Source: Corynebacterium marinum DSM 44953 (lineage in GTDB: Bacteria; Actinomycetota; Actinomycetes; Mycobacteriales; Mycobacteriaceae). From it: 64,000 nucleotides of DNA. Shown one piece after another: positions 25,702-35,654 of this stretch. Made by a program: the position numbers and the translations under genes. The notes beneath the pieces are model-generated. The model did no database searches and was not told the origin of the DNA. It saw only the letters and a list, made by a program, of their open reading frames with translations. The DNA is taken from NCBI RefSeq assembly GCF_000835165.1, contig NZ_CP007792.1, positions 32,095 through 96,094 of the forward strand, read 5' to 3'. How positions within the stretch are numbered: position 1 is the first letter of the stretch; every line of letters starts with the position of its first letter.

Positions 25702-26754
25702 ATGCCAACTAGGATCAAGGTTGCAGTAAACGGGTACGGCGTCATCGGCAAACGGGTAGCCGACGCGGTGAGAGCCCAGGAGGACATGGAACTCCTCGGT
25801 GTCAGCGACGTCACCACCGATTATCGGGTCGCCACCGCCATCACACTGGGCATCCCGGTCTATGCTTCCACCGAAAAATCCCACCAAGAGATGAGCGCTG
25901 CCGGCTACCCCGTCGCCGGGCACCTACCGGATCTACTTGATGACGCTGACGTCGTGGTGGACTGCACCCCGGCCAAAATCGGGGCCGGCAACCTCGACCT
26001 CTACCGCACGCATGGAGTCAAGTCCGTGTTCCAGGGCGGGGAGAAGCACAGTCTCACCGGACACTCCTTTGTGGCCAACGCCAACTACAGTTCCACCCTC
26101 GGACGCGACACCACCCGCGTGGTTTCCTGCAACACCACCGGCACTGTCCGCACCCTTACCGCACTCAAGAACGCTGGGTTGCTGTCCAAAGCACGCGGAG
26201 TGCTCGTCCGACGGGCCACCGATCCGTGGGAATCCGATCACTCAGGGATCATGAACACCATCGTTCCCGAAGGCAATATCCCCAGCCATCAGGGCCCGGA
26301 CGCCCAATCGGTGGTCCCCGACCTGGATGTGGTGACCATGGCGGCCAAGGGAGCACACACCCACAACCACCTGCATTTCTGGACCATCGAGCTGACCCGT
26401 CCGGCAGACACAGAAGAGGTTCTCGAGGCGTTGAAGGCGATGCCGCGGATCGCTTTCGTGCGACGCTCCGATGGAATCGTGGCGGTCAACAGCACCGTCG
26501 AGTTGATGCGAGATCTAGGCCGGCCACGGGGCGATATGTATGAGGTCGCCATCTGGGAGGACATCCTGACCGTCCAGGGCAATGAGTTGTTCTTGACGTA
26601 CACGGTCGACAACCAGGCCATCGTCGTCCCCGAGAACATCGACGCGATCCGTGCCCTGGCTAGCACCGTGGAAGACGGTGATGAATCCATCCAGCGCACC
26701 GACCGTGCCCTGGGGGTGCGCGCGGACTTTGTCTCCCCTGCGCCCACCAGCTGA
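25702..26754 (+). CDS. Archaeal-type (type II) glyceraldehyde-3-phosphate dehydrogenase
   Basis: A 350-residue enzyme converting glyceraldehyde 3-phosphate to 1,3-bisphosphoglycerate. It has the archaeal form, not the GapA form: N-terminal Rossmann motif VAVNGYGVIGKRVADAV, nucleophile Cys143 in SCNTTGTVR (GapA has SCTTNC), and the archaeal His-rich segment KGAHTHNHLHFW. Only two Cys exist in the protein (88 and 143), and the second Cys often found just after the nucleophile is Val. It starts with ATG 25702 after GGAAGGAC. It is convergent with the class I aldolase, with a strong hairpin between. Rare in actinobacteria, and placed among copper genes. Confidence 0.9.
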   Translation: MPTRIKVAVNGYGVIGKRVADAVRAQEDMELLGVSDVTTDYRVATAITLGIPVYASTEKSHQEMSAAGYPVAGHLPDLLDDADVVVDCTPAKIGAGNLDLYRTHGVKSVFQGGEKHSLTGHSFVANANYSSTLGRDTTRVVSCNTTGTVRTLTALKNAGLLSKARGVLVRRATDPWESDHSGIMNTIVPEGNIPSHQGPDAQSVVPDLDVVTMAAKGAHTHNHLHFWTIELTRPADTEEVLEALKAMPRIAFVRRSDGIVAVNSTVELMRDLGRPRGDMYEVAIWEDILTVQGNELFLTYTVDNQAIVVPENIDAIRALASTVEDGDESIQRTDRALGVRADFVSPAPTS

Positions 26755-26773
26755 TTCACGCAGCAGACACCCA

Positions 26774-26820
26774 CGGCGGTGCCCGACCCAGGTATGAGCG
26801 ATCTGGGTCGGGCACCGCCG
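26774..26820. terminator. Bidirectional hairpin between GAPDH and aldolase genes
   Basis: A perfect 18-base stem (26774-26791 with 26803-26820) and an 11-base loop, 20 bases after one stop codon and 46 bases from the other. T runs are weak on both strands. Confidence 0.75.
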
Positions 26821-26865
26821 TACGAACAGGTGATCAGCTGCACCGCGCCTTCTTTGAAGGCGTAC

Positions 26866-27750
26866 TCAGGTGCGTGAGGCTTCCGCGATGGTGCCGATTG
26901 TTTCCGCCAGGACAGCGTCGAATTCGCCGTCATCCTGGGTGAGAGTGAGCCCTTCGGTCAGGGCGCGGGAGAAACTGGCGATCATCCCTGGGTTGCGTGC
27001 CAGGCGAGCGTTAGCTTCCGCGCGTGAGTAGCCGCCCGATAGTGCCAGCACCCGGATCACCCGCCGATGTTCCACGAACTCGCGGTAGAAGTCATCAGTT
27101 TCCGGAAGCGTCAGTTTAAGGATGACCGCCTGGTCCTCCTTCAACTGGTCCAGCTCTTTGCGCAGGGTCACCCGGAGCTGGTCTTCTACCTCGATCTTCC
27201 GGGGGCTGTGGATGTCGACCTCAGGCTCGACAATGGGTACCAGACCGAACCGGAGGATCTGCTGAGCGATCGCGAACTGCTGCGCCACGACAGCGTCCAC
27301 CCCCTGCCCGGGAAGCCTGATGAACGAGCGCATTTTGGTGCCGAACATGTGCTTGCTTACCGCACGCTCGAGCAGGTTGTCCAGATCAGGGAGGGGCTTC
27401 ATGACCTGAGCCCCGTGGGTTTCTTCCGCCAGGCCCTTGTCAATCTTGAGGAACGGCACAATGTCTTTGACTTTCCACAGATAATCCCCTGTAGGCATTC
27501 CCCCGATGTCGCGGTCCATTGTGTCCTCGAACAAAATCGCCCCGAGGATCCGGTCACCGTCGAAACTGGGGCTGGTAATGATGCGAGTGCGCATCTTATG
27601 CACCAGAGCAAACATCTCCTCCCCACTGGAGTAGGCGTCCTCGTTGATCCCGTAAAGTTTCAGCGCTTTCGGGGTACTGCCCCCGCTTTGATCCAACGCC
27701 GCGATGAAGCCGGTACCGGCCCTGACCTTGTCGTATTTTCCTACGTCCAT
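26866..27750 (-). CDS. Class I fructose-bisphosphate aldolase
   Basis: A 294-residue metal-independent aldolase that cleaves fructose 1,6-bisphosphate through a Schiff base. It resembles the FdaB type of Staphylococcus: opening GTGFIAALDQSGGSTPKAL, FEDTMDR, and the Schiff-base Lys212 in AVILKLTLPE. It contains no Cys at all. The usual corynebacterial aldolase is class II and needs a divalent metal. Last gene of the minus-strand row phosphoketolase, phosphorylase fusion, aldolase; the 251-base gap to the fusion gene may carry its own promoter. Confidence 0.92.
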   Translation of the reverse strand: MDVGKYDKVRAGTGFIAALDQSGGSTPKALKLYGINEDAYSSGEEMFALVHKMRTRIITSPSFDGDRILGAILFEDTMDRDIGGMPTGDYLWKVKDIVPFLKIDKGLAEETHGAQVMKPLPDLDNLLERAVSKHMFGTKMRSFIRLPGQGVDAVVAQQFAIAQQILRFGLVPIVEPEVDIHSPRKIEVEDQLRVTLRKELDQLKEDQAVILKLTLPETDDFYREFVEHRRVIRVLALSGGYSRAEANARLARNPGMIASFSRALTEGLTLTQDDGEFDAVLAETIGTIAEASRT

Positions 27751-28001
27751 GAAACGTCCTTCCGCCTAGCGAGTTGTGACCATGTCGTGGAGCCCACTGT
27801 GCCTCGGTCCCAGGCAACTGTGCTCGTTGTCGTATCCCGGTACGGTTCCAGTCCAGTTAGGTAAATACCGAGGATCTGCGTCATGACGGTTCTTCCCCGG
27901 TGGTGCCCGGCCAGCGTGGGTCTTCGGCAGCTGTGCTCTCCGCCGAAGGGAACCGGTCATGCTCCTGGCTTCGGCCTGCTTGGTAGACATCATGGGTTTT
28001 C

Positions 28002-31000
28002 TCACCTGGTTAGGTCCGGGGTAGATTTGTTCTGCAGGCCGCGTCGTGCCTCGAATAGGTCCGTTGACTCCCCACCGGCGAGTTCCACATACGCTCCCGC
28101 GCTCCCCACGTAGATGGGTGGCGCAGTACTGGGGTGTAGTCGGATCAGGAGACTATCGATGCCCAGGGCAACATCGATCAGGTGTCCGCGGTACTGGATC
28201 TGGAATTCCACTTTTCCCAGGTGGGTAGGCAGTCGGGGAGCGAAGGTGAGGGCGTTGGCTTCGGTTTGGAGACCGGCGAAAGAGCGGGTGAGGATATCCA
28301 CCGTGCCTGCCATTGCACCCAGATGAATTCCTTCGCGTGTGGTTCCCCCCTGGGTGTCATCCAGGTCCGCGACAAGGGCTTCGCGGAAAAGGGCCCAGGC
28401 CCGGTCTTCGTTGAAGCGGGAGAGCACTGAAGAATGGACCACTCGGCTGAGTGTGGATCCTTCTGAGCTGCGGGAAACGTAGTACTCTACGGTGCGTTTC
28501 AGGTCAGTATCGGAGAAAGAATAACCGAGCCTGCCGAGTTGGTTGATGACACCGGCTGGCCCCAACAGATAGATGGGCATCAGGACATCGGCCTGTTTAG
28601 CCAGTTTATACCGATTGGTGGTGTCGTTTTCGGCTTCCAGGATGAGGTCTAACCGACCGATGTTGCCGTACTTCGCCCGGTATCGCGCCCAGTCCAATTC
28701 CAGCAAGTCCTCATACCCGTCGAACTGACTGATGATCCCGTCGGCGTGGAACGCGACGGTCAGGGAGCTGCTCAGCTGGGACCAGTGGTGGATTTCGTCG
28801 GGGGTGATCTGCAATCGGTCGATGAGGTCATGTTCTTGGTGGCCGGCCAGTTCCCGGAGAGCGTCGGTCGCCCGTTCACAAACCCAGGAGAGAAGAATGT
28901 TGGTGTAGGCATTATCGGTCAGGCCCTCTCCGGGATGATCCGGATAGCCATCGTGGTATTCGTCTGGCCCCATCACCCCGGTAAGGTGATGTCTTCCGGT
29001 GGAGTCATCGTAGGTAACCAGTGAGGCAAACATCCTGGTTATCTCGATGATCAGTTCCGCTCCGCGGGTGGCCAGCCAGTCTCGGTCACCCGTGGCCTGA
29101 AAATACTGCCAGGCGTTGTAGGCGATGGCCAGACCGACGTGGCGCTGCCGACTGGAGTTGTCCGGCATCCACCGGGCGGATCGTGGATTGTATAGCCACT
29201 GGGGTGTCTCCTCCCGCCCGTCGCTGCCGCTCTGCCACGGGAACAGTGCCCCCTTGAGACCCTGCGCCCAGGCGGCGGCCCGCGCAGCGTCCAGCCGCTG
29301 CCACCGGTACTCCAGAAGTGCTTGGCTTACCTGAGGCAGCCGCAGCCCGATAACGGGCAGGACGAACAGTTCATCCCAGAAGATGTGCCCGCGATATCCT
29401 TCCCCGTGCAGGCCCCGGGCCGGCACCCCGGCATCCAGCTCGGCGGTGTGCTCTGATATTGCCTGCAGTAGGTGGAACACGTGCAGGTTGAGTATCAGCC
29501 GGGACTGGCGGTCCCCGTCGAAGGTGACCCCGAAACGATCCCACAGGCGACGCCAGGCTGCTTCATGGTTGTGGAGCAGGGTGTCGAAGTCGCCCGCATT
29601 GTGGGAGAGCTCGGTGAGCGCTGCTTCTCCCGGCGAGGAGATCGCCGCATCCCGGGAGGTTACTATCGCCGCGGTTTTGGTCATCGTGGCTGTTTCCCCG
29701 TCGATCAGCTGAACATCACAGTTCCGTAGGTATCTCCCGCCACCATTGTTAACGTCACTGGCCGTTACTTCCCGGCCAGGGAACTCTGTGCGCACCGCGA
29801 GGGCGATCCGGATCTGGCTCTGGTTGGTCTCCACCTCACACAGGACGGTGTCCTCGTCTGTGTCGGTGACGACGGCGTTCGTCAGGTGAGCCTGCCCGCT
29901 GCCGATGTAGTCACGGACGTTGGTGTTGGTGACCTGCGCATCAATTCCGGCCCGGATGCCGACCGTACCGCTGAACCCCTGTGCCGTCACAGTGGTTTGA
30001 AGCGCCGCCAGGTGGGGATTGTCCATCGAGACTAGCCGCCGCTGCACCACGATAAGCTGGGCGTTCCCGGGGCCGGTGAGGGTGGCCCGGCGGGTGAGCG
30101 TACCGCGGCGCAGGTCAAGTTCGCTGCGATCCTCGGAGACCTCCATCTCTCCGGTGGACCACCAGGGACCGTCGCCGATGCGGACGTCGACCGGCAGCCA
30201 GTTGGGGATGTTGACCAGGTGCTCTTCTTCCAGTTCGCGGCCGTGGATGATGCCGGTAGTTCGGTTGTAGACACCCGAGAGGTAGGTCCCCGGATAGTGG
30301 ATCCCGTCATCGCGGCGCTCCGGACGCGCACCGCGCGTGGCCATGTAACCATTGCCCAGGGCGGTCAGAGCCTCCCGATGCCCCTCGTGGGCCGGGTCGA
30401 ATCCCTCGTAAACCAGCAGCCAGGGATCGGTGCGCAATGCACCCAGATCCAACTGGCCCACATCACCCAGGACGACGTCGGCACCCGCCGCCTCCAGTTG
30501 CTCCCGGTACCCGGCATGATCGATCCCCACCACCAGTCCGAAACCGCCACCGCGGCCTGCCTTGACCCCGGACACAGCATCCTCGATGACCACGGCACGC
30601 TCCGGGGACACACCGAGTCGACGCGCCGCCTCGAGGAACATCGCCGGATCCGGCTTGCTGGGCAAACCCTGATCCGCGGCCACCAGGCCGTCAACGATCA
30701 CATCAAACGCCGACTCCAGGCCCGCGGCCTCCAACAGAGCCTGCGCGTTACGGCTGGCTGTGACGAGGCCCACGGGGATGCCGCCGCCGCGCAGACGTTC
30801 CAGCAGCGCCACGGCTCCGGGATAAACACTGACACCATCACGGGCCAACGCGGCCAGGAACAGGTCATTTTTACGGGACCCCAGTCCGGCGACAGACCAG
30901 GCATCCGGTCCGTCCCCCGGGCTGCCGGTGGGAAGCCGGATGCCGCGGGAGGTCACAAAGGCGCGGATGCCGTCTTCGCGGCTGCGTCCGTCCACGTAAA

Positions 31001-31223
31001 GCCGGTAGTCCCGGTCGGCGTCGAACGGTGGCGTATCCGCTCCCACTCCGGATCTGGAGTCGGCCAGGACGGAGTCGAAGAGCTCCTTCCAGGCCGCCGC
31101 ATGCACGCTGGTAGTCCGGGTAACGACCCCGTCCATGTCGAACAGCACCGCATCATAGGGCAAAGTGGCGAGATGATTCGACGACAAGGGCGGTGATGTC
31201 TTCCGAGGATGTGACGGTGCCAT
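28002..31223 (-). CDS. Beta-phosphoglucomutase fused to GH65 disaccharide phosphorylase
   Basis: A 1073-residue fusion. Residues about 20-260 are a HAD-family beta-phosphoglucomutase (DAVLFDMDGVVTRTTSVHAAAWK, the phospho-acceptor Asp first; VIEDAVSGVKAGRGGG). Residues about 280-1040 are a GH65 phosphorylase (ALGNGYMATRGA, GHIFWDELFVLP, and the acid in VMGPDEYHDGY near residue 755). GH65 enzymes of this form split maltose, trehalose or kojibiose with phosphate to beta-glucose 1-phosphate, which the HAD part converts to glucose 6-phosphate. The exact sugar cannot be read. It starts 1 base after the phosphoketolase stop, so the two are coupled. The route makes hexose phosphate without ATP. Confidence 0.9.
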   Translation of the reverse strand: MAPSHPRKTSPPLSSNHLATLPYDAVLFDMDGVVTRTTSVHAAAWKELFDSVLADSRSGVGADTPPFDADRDYRLYVDGRSREDGIRAFVTSRGIRLPTGSPGDGPDAWSVAGLGSRKNDLFLAALARDGVSVYPGAVALLERLRGGGIPVGLVTASRNAQALLEAAGLESAFDVIVDGLVAADQGLPSKPDPAMFLEAARRLGVSPERAVVIEDAVSGVKAGRGGGFGLVVGIDHAGYREQLEAAGADVVLGDVGQLDLGALRTDPWLLVYEGFDPAHEGHREALTALGNGYMATRGARPERRDDGIHYPGTYLSGVYNRTTGIIHGRELEEEHLVNIPNWLPVDVRIGDGPWWSTGEMEVSEDRSELDLRRGTLTRRATLTGPGNAQLIVVQRRLVSMDNPHLAALQTTVTAQGFSGTVGIRAGIDAQVTNTNVRDYIGSGQAHLTNAVVTDTDEDTVLCEVETNQSQIRIALAVRTEFPGREVTASDVNNGGGRYLRNCDVQLIDGETATMTKTAAIVTSRDAAISSPGEAALTELSHNAGDFDTLLHNHEAAWRRLWDRFGVTFDGDRQSRLILNLHVFHLLQAISEHTAELDAGVPARGLHGEGYRGHIFWDELFVLPVIGLRLPQVSQALLEYRWQRLDAARAAAWAQGLKGALFPWQSGSDGREETPQWLYNPRSARWMPDNSSRQRHVGLAIAYNAWQYFQATGDRDWLATRGAELIIEITRMFASLVTYDDSTGRHHLTGVMGPDEYHDGYPDHPGEGLTDNAYTNILLSWVCERATDALRELAGHQEHDLIDRLQITPDEIHHWSQLSSSLTVAFHADGIISQFDGYEDLLELDWARYRAKYGNIGRLDLILEAENDTTNRYKLAKQADVLMPIYLLGPAGVINQLGRLGYSFSDTDLKRTVEYYVSRSSEGSTLSRVVHSSVLSRFNEDRAWALFREALVADLDDTQGGTTREGIHLGAMAGTVDILTRSFAGLQTEANALTFAPRLPTHLGKVEFQIQYRGHLIDVALGIDSLLIRLHPSTAPPIYVGSAGAYVELAGGESTDLFEARRGLQNKSTPDLTR

Positions 31224-31224
31224 G

Positions 31225-33660
31225 TTAGACCGGTTCCTCTCGTGCTTCCTGCTCGCATCGAAGGCCGGGGCCGGGGACAGCTGACCATTGCCAGTTGCTG
31301 ATTTCCGGCATGTCTTCGCCGTGGGTGCGGATGTACTGGTGGTGTTCGATCAAGGCGTTCTTGAATTTTTCGCGCACGGTGGCCGACACGTCCTTGAGCC
31401 GGGGCACTCTGTCAATCACAGCCATGGCCAGATGGAACCGGTCGATCCGGTTGAGTACGCACATATCGAACGGTGTCGTCGTGGTGCCTTCCTCTCTAAA
31501 GCCGTGAACGTGGAAGTTGCCGTGGTTGGTCCGCCGGTAGGTGAGCCGGTGGATCAACCACGGATAACCGTGGTAGGCGAAGATCACTGGCTTGTCCGTG
31601 GTGAACAGCGCGTCGAAGTCGGTGTCCGACAGCCCGTGCGGGCCTTCGGACTCGTGTTGCAGCCGAAGGAGGTCTACGACGTTGACCACCCGGATGGACA
31701 GATCCGGGAAGTGGGAGCGCAAAAGGTCCACGGCGGCGAGGGTCTCCATGGTGGGAACGTCCCCGGCACAACCCAGCACCACATCCGGTTCCGTGTCCGG
31801 GTGTGTGCTGGCCCAGTCCCAGATGCCGATGCCCTTGGTGCAGTGAACGATGGCGTCGTCCATGTCTAGGTATTGCAGCTGTGGCTGTTTGCCGGCGACG
31901 ATGACATTGACATACTGACGGCTGCGCAGACAGTGGTCGGCCACCGACAGCAGCGTGTTCGCGTCCGGTGGTAGGTATACCCGGATGACCTCGGGTTTCT
32001 TGTTGAGCACATGGTCGATGAAGCCGGGATCCTGATGGGAAAAACCATTGTGGTCCTGCCGCCAGACGTGGGAGGTCACCAGATAGTTCAAGGAGGCGAT
32101 CGGCCTGCGCCACGGGATGCCATTGGTCGTGTCCAGCCACTTGGCATGCTGGTTAAACATCGAGTCCACAATATGGATGAAGGCCTCATAGCAGGAGAAG
32201 AACCCGTGCCGACCGGTGAGCAGGTAGCCTTCCAGCCAACCCTGGCAGGTGTGCTCGGACAGGATTTCCATGACTCGCCCATCACGGGCCAGATGATCAT
32301 CCCCGGGGACTGTTCCGACGTTCCAGGCCCGGTCCGTGGCCTCCAAAACCGCTGTCAGGCGGTTGGAGTTGTTTTCATCCGGGGCGAAGACACGAAAATT
32401 GTGCAGATTTGTAGCCAGAATGTCCCGAAGCATCTGCCCGAGCACTCGGGTTGCCTCAACCTGACCGGTCCCGGGTTGTTCTACCGGGACAGCATAGTCG
32501 CGGAAATCGGGTATCCGCAGGTCCCGCAATAAAGTGCCGCCATTGGCATGGGGGTTGGCACTCATCCGTCTGTCCCCGGGAGGGTGCAGAATGCGGACCT
32601 CTTCGACCGGTTCCCCGGAGTCGTCGAAGAGCTCCTCCGGGCGGTAGCTGCGCAACCAGTCCTCCAGGATCTTCCGGTGGCTATCGTTTTCCCGTGCCGC
32701 ACTGAAGGGAACCTGGTGGGAGCGCCAGGACCCTTCCACGTCCTGCCCGTCCACTTCGGCCGGGCCGGTCCATCCTTTGGGGGAACGCAGCACAATCATC
32801 GGCCAGCGGGGCCTTTCCGTCTCTCCGCTTTCGCGGGCACGGTGCTGGATCTCCCGAATGTCATCAAGACAGGTGTCCAGTGCTCGGGCGAAATCCTGGT
32901 GCATCTGTTCCGGATCGTGACCCTCAACGTAGTAGGGAGTATGCCCGTAGCCGCGCAGCAAGTCGTCCAACTCGTCATGGTCAATCCGTGCCAGGACGGT
33001 GGGACTAGCGATCTTGTAGCCATTGAGGTGCAGGATCGGCAAAACGGCTCCGTCGCGTGCGGGATTCATGAACTTATTGGAGTGCCAGCTGGCTGCCAGC
33101 GGGCCGGTTTCCGCCTCCCCGTCGCCCACCACGGCCGCAACAATAAGGTCGGGGTTGTCGAAGGCTGCCCCGTAGGCGTGTGAGAGAGCGTATCCCAGTT
33201 CCCCCCCTTCGTGAATGGAGCCAGGGGTTTCCGGAGCCACATGGCTGGGAATACCCCCGGGGAAGGAAAACTGCTTAAACAGCTGTTTCATCCCCTCCAG
33301 GTCCTGGCCCACGTCTGGGTAGGTCTCGCTGTAGGTCCCTTCCAGCCATCCCGCCGCCACCGGGCCTGGACCGCCATGGCCGGGGCCCATGATGTAGATC
33401 ATGTTGAGATCGCGTTTGATGATGCTGCGGTTTAAATGCGCGTAGATGAAGTTCAACCCCGGGGTGGTGCCCCAGTGCCCCAACAATCGAGGTTTGATGT
33501 GTTCGGGCTGCAACGGCTCGCGCAGTAGGGGATTGTCCATCAGGTAGATCTGTCCGACGGACAGATAGTTCGCTGCTCGCCACCAGGCGTGAAGGTGGGT
33601 GAGTTCGGTCGGTGTCAGGACACCACCATCAGAGTGCGTTCTAGCAGTGTTATTTATCAT
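31225..33660 (-). CDS. xfp: Phosphoketolase (xylulose 5-phosphate/fructose 6-phosphate)
   Basis: An 811-residue thiamine diphosphate enzyme splitting xylulose 5-phosphate or fructose 6-phosphate into acetyl phosphate and a shorter sugar phosphate. Family signatures are dense: [25 protein letters not shown], the ThDP site [19 protein letters not shown], and the C-terminal [25 protein letters not shown] 33660 is chosen (AGAGGAC ribosome site); the upstream extension to 33723 is not conserved-looking. First gene of the carbon operon, with 183 bases of promoter region before the Csp gene. Together with the aldolase and phosphorylase it allows sugar breakdown that avoids part of the normal upper glycolysis. 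Confidence 0.93.
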   Translation of the reverse strand: MINNTARTHSDGGVLTPTELTHLHAWWRAANYLSVGQIYLMDNPLLREPLQPEHIKPRLLGHWGTTPGLNFIYAHLNRSIIKRDLNMIYIMGPGHGGPGPVAAGWLEGTYSETYPDVGQDLEGMKQLFKQFSFPGGIPSHVAPETPGSIHEGGELGYALSHAYGAAFDNPDLIVAAVVGDGEAETGPLAASWHSNKFMNPARDGAVLPILHLNGYKIASPTVLARIDHDELDDLLRGYGHTPYYVEGHDPEQMHQDFARALDTCLDDIREIQHRARESGETERPRWPMIVLRSPKGWTGPAEVDGQDVEGSWRSHQVPFSAARENDSHRKILEDWLRSYRPEELFDDSGEPVEEVRILHPPGDRRMSANPHANGGTLLRDLRIPDFRDYAVPVEQPGTGQVEATRVLGQMLRDILATNLHNFRVFAPDENNSNRLTAVLEATDRAWNVGTVPGDDHLARDGRVMEILSEHTCQGWLEGYLLTGRHGFFSCYEAFIHIVDSMFNQHAKWLDTTNGIPWRRPIASLNYLVTSHVWRQDHNGFSHQDPGFIDHVLNKKPEVIRVYLPPDANTLLSVADHCLRSRQYVNVIVAGKQPQLQYLDMDDAIVHCTKGIGIWDWASTHPDTEPDVVLGCAGDVPTMETLAAVDLLRSHFPDLSIRVVNVVDLLRLQHESEGPHGLSDTDFDALFTTDKPVIFAYHGYPWLIHRLTYRRTNHGNFHVHGFREEGTTTTPFDMCVLNRIDRFHLAMAVIDRVPRLKDVSATVREKFKNALIEHHQYIRTHGEDMPEISNWQWSAVPGPGLRCEQEAREEPV

Positions 33661-33842
33661 GTCCTCTGTGCTTTCCCTCGGATTGTCGATGATCTGAGCT
33701 ACTGCCCTGCACTTCGTGGCCAAAACCGCAGGAGCGGAAGACTAGTGCTGGAGCAACGTCTCGTTCACAATGTTCCGGGAGGTCGAAAACCCCTGCATAG
33801 GAAAGATATGGCGGAAACAGTGAGCGTGGTCGTGGGTCGGGG

Positions 33843-34253
33843 TTAGTCCAAGGTGGCCAGCAGCTCAGTACAGGCCTGCTCGCACCGGCGGCAGGCCTCG
33901 GCGCAGACCGTGCAGTGCTCGTGCATCTCAGCGTGGCGGGCGCATTCTTCTCCACAGGCCTGGCAGGCAGTACGACAAGCCTCCAGGACGGAGCGGATAA
34001 GGGTGACATTCCAGTCGGTGGGCCGGGAGAGCATCCGGCCGGTGGCCGTACAGATGTCAGCACAGTCGAGGTTGAGGCGGATGCAGGTGGTCAGCTCCGC
34101 GACCATGTCCTCACCCAGGCAGGCATCCGCGCAGGCGGTGCAGGTCTGGGCGCACTCGAAGCAGGCGGTGATGCATTCGGCCAGTTTGTCCTTGTCGATC
34201 TGGCCTAGGTCCTTCGGGTGGGTCTCCAGCATGGCGCGTACGTGATGGGTCAT
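33843..34253 (-). CDS. Csp-type four-helix copper storage protein
   Basis: A 136-residue protein of the DUF326/Csp family with 18 Cys, nearly all spaced three or four residues apart along predicted helices (CITACFECAQTCTACADAC, then CRTACQACGEEC and CTVCAEACRRCEQAC). Csp proteins pack Cu(I) inside a four-helix bundle lined with Cys. No signal peptide is present, so this is the cytosolic Csp3 type. ATG 34253 is chosen over 34265 because GGAG lies 6-7 bases upstream. A CopR box lies 108 bases upstream in the region shared with the divergent YdhK gene. A decayed 5' copy exists at 9661-9780. Confidence 0.93.
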   Translation of the reverse strand: MTHHVRAMLETHPKDLGQIDKDKLAECITACFECAQTCTACADACLGEDMVAELTTCIRLNLDCADICTATGRMLSRPTDWNVTLIRSVLEACRTACQACGEECARHAEMHEHCTVCAEACRRCEQACTELLATLD

Positions 34254-34360
34254 GTCGTGCTCCATATCTCAATTCGGTCCGGAAAGGCGGGCCGGTCGAG
34301 CCGACCGGCCCACACCCTCGACCCTAGAGGCCCGACTGGCCGGAATCACGGGCTGGACCA

Positions 34361-34380
34361 TGAAGATTTCATGAAGAACC
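34361..34380 (+). promoter_or_regulatory. CopR box between Csp and YdhK genes
   Basis: TGAAGATTT (34361-34369), CA, TGAAGAACC: first half perfect, second half 6 of 9. Lies in a divergent promoter region homologous to the one at 9883. Confidence 0.78.
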
Positions 34381-34391
34381 CCAACCTCCAC

Positions 34392-34412
34392 CTAGCGGCT
34401 ACCAGCCGCTAG
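34392..34412. repeat. Perfect short palindrome near the CopR box
   Basis: CTAGCGGCT and AGCCGCTAG separated by ACC, 11 bases after the CopR box. Could be an operator or a small hairpin in the YdhK leader. No known regulator matches. Confidence 0.5.
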
Positions 34413-34623
34413 AAACTCCCTAAGTAACGTGGCGAATGCTCGGCCGTAGCTACGCCGAGTGGGTCGGCCACAGGCTCCCAAGAGCCGGACGCTGCCCTAC
34501 CCACAGCCTCCACCCAGTGGCACCTATCGAGCAGGAGGAGTGATAAACCACGACGCACTTGAAGCACCATCCCTCGCTGAGTCTCAGCTCCTGCACCAAC
34601 CAAGAAACCTAGAAAGCATTATC

Positions 34624-35232
34624 ATGAAGCGCACCATTGCCCTCGCCGCCCTCGCCCTGACCTCCTCCCTGGCCCTGGCCGCCTGCACGGACGACACTGC
34701 ATCCGATGCCCCCGAGACCACGACCACCACCACCTCGGAGACGGCCACACAGTCCTCCGAGGAGACTGGCATGAACGATCAGATGGGTGCAGAGGGCCAT
34801 GACCATCCGGCTGATGGTGGGCAACCCCCGGCAGGGATCGCAGCAGAGGAAAATCCCACCTACCCGGTGGACACCGAGGTCGTCCTCACCGCGGACCACA
34901 TGCCGGGCATGGAGGGTGCTGAGGCGACGATCGCCGGTGCGTTTGACACCACGACCTACTCGGTCAGCTACACCCCCACCGACGGCGGGGACCCGGTCAC
35001 CGACCACCGGTGGGTGGTCCACGAGGAGCTTGTCGATCCGGGCCAGGCCCCCCTGCCGGAGGGGTCCGAGGTCGTCTTGGATGCCGAGCACATGTCGGGA
35101 ATGAAGGGTGTGGAGGCCACCATCGACTATTCCACGGATGAGACGGTCTACATGGTTGATCTCACCGTCGACGGGATGACCATGACCAATCACAAGTGGG
35201 TCACCGAAAGCGAGATCGCCCCGGCAGAGTAA
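34624..35232 (+). CDS. YdhK-family (DUF1541) lipoprotein with two domains
   Basis: A 202-residue lipoprotein: signal with lipobox LAAC near residue 21, a Thr/Ser/Glu linker with a His stretch (AEGHDHPADGG), then two DUF1541 repeats (VVLTADHMPGMEGAEATI...HRWVVHEEL and VVLDAEHMSGMKGVEATI...HKWVTESEI). Each repeat has the conserved ADHM.GM motif, in which Met and His could hold Cu(I). ATG 34624 is chosen because it begins the signal peptide; the frame runs upstream to 34459 without coding features. Divergent from the Csp gene across a CopR box, so probably CopR-controlled. Precise function unknown. Confidence 0.88.
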   Translation: MKRTIALAALALTSSLALAACTDDTASDAPETTTTTTSETATQSSEETGMNDQMGAEGHDHPADGGQPPAGIAAEENPTYPVDTEVVLTADHMPGMEGAEATIAGAFDTTTYSVSYTPTDGGDPVTDHRWVVHEELVDPGQAPLPEGSEVVLDAEHMSGMKGVEATIDYSTDETVYMVDLTVDGMTMTNHKWVTESEIAPAE

Positions 35233-35329
35233 GACCCACCAACCGCAACCTCAGCACCCCGGGCTCCTCCACCATCTGGTTGAGGTCCCTGGGTGCTTAC
35301 CTCTTTGGTTTCTGCCCTAGGACGAGTTA

Positions 35330-35625
35330 GTCCTCGTCCTGGGTGAGCACCTGTCGGGCCAGTCGGTAGGCGTGGTCGTTCCATCCCTGGCGGACGACGT
35401 CGCGGACGAGTCAGGAGCATCCCACCGGTGGTGGCTGCCCGTGACGGGGATGTTCCCTTGGTGACGGCCGCTCTAGACGGCGTGGCGGATGTCCTCTGAG
35501 TGGGCAGAGACGGTACATCGTGGCCCGCTTGTCTGCCGGGTGAACCGGCCATAGCCATCAGGATGCGAAATGAGCCCCACACCAAATCCCGCACCGGTCA
35601 TCGTCACCGGGGATGACCTGGTCTC
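35330..35625 (-). pseudogene. Decayed copy of the HNH gene at 37006
   Basis: Several blocks match the intact HNH gene in the same order: the GGTGAAxCGGCC-TAGCCATCAGG segment (DGYGRFTWQ) and the flanking CACCGGTCRTC segment encoding DDRCxIW, plus the 3' end around TCATTCCA. Substitutions and indels close all frames. A duplicated and lost HNH gene 1.7 kb from its parent. Confidence 0.6.
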
Positions 35626-35654
35626 ATTGGTTAGAGCTTATCTTCGCGAAGCAG

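Noticed and set aside
33661..33842. Possible FNR-type box upstream of the phosphoketolase gene
   Set aside because: AGATCATCGACAAT is a poor match to the palindrome and has no -10 at the 22-base distance found in the true set.
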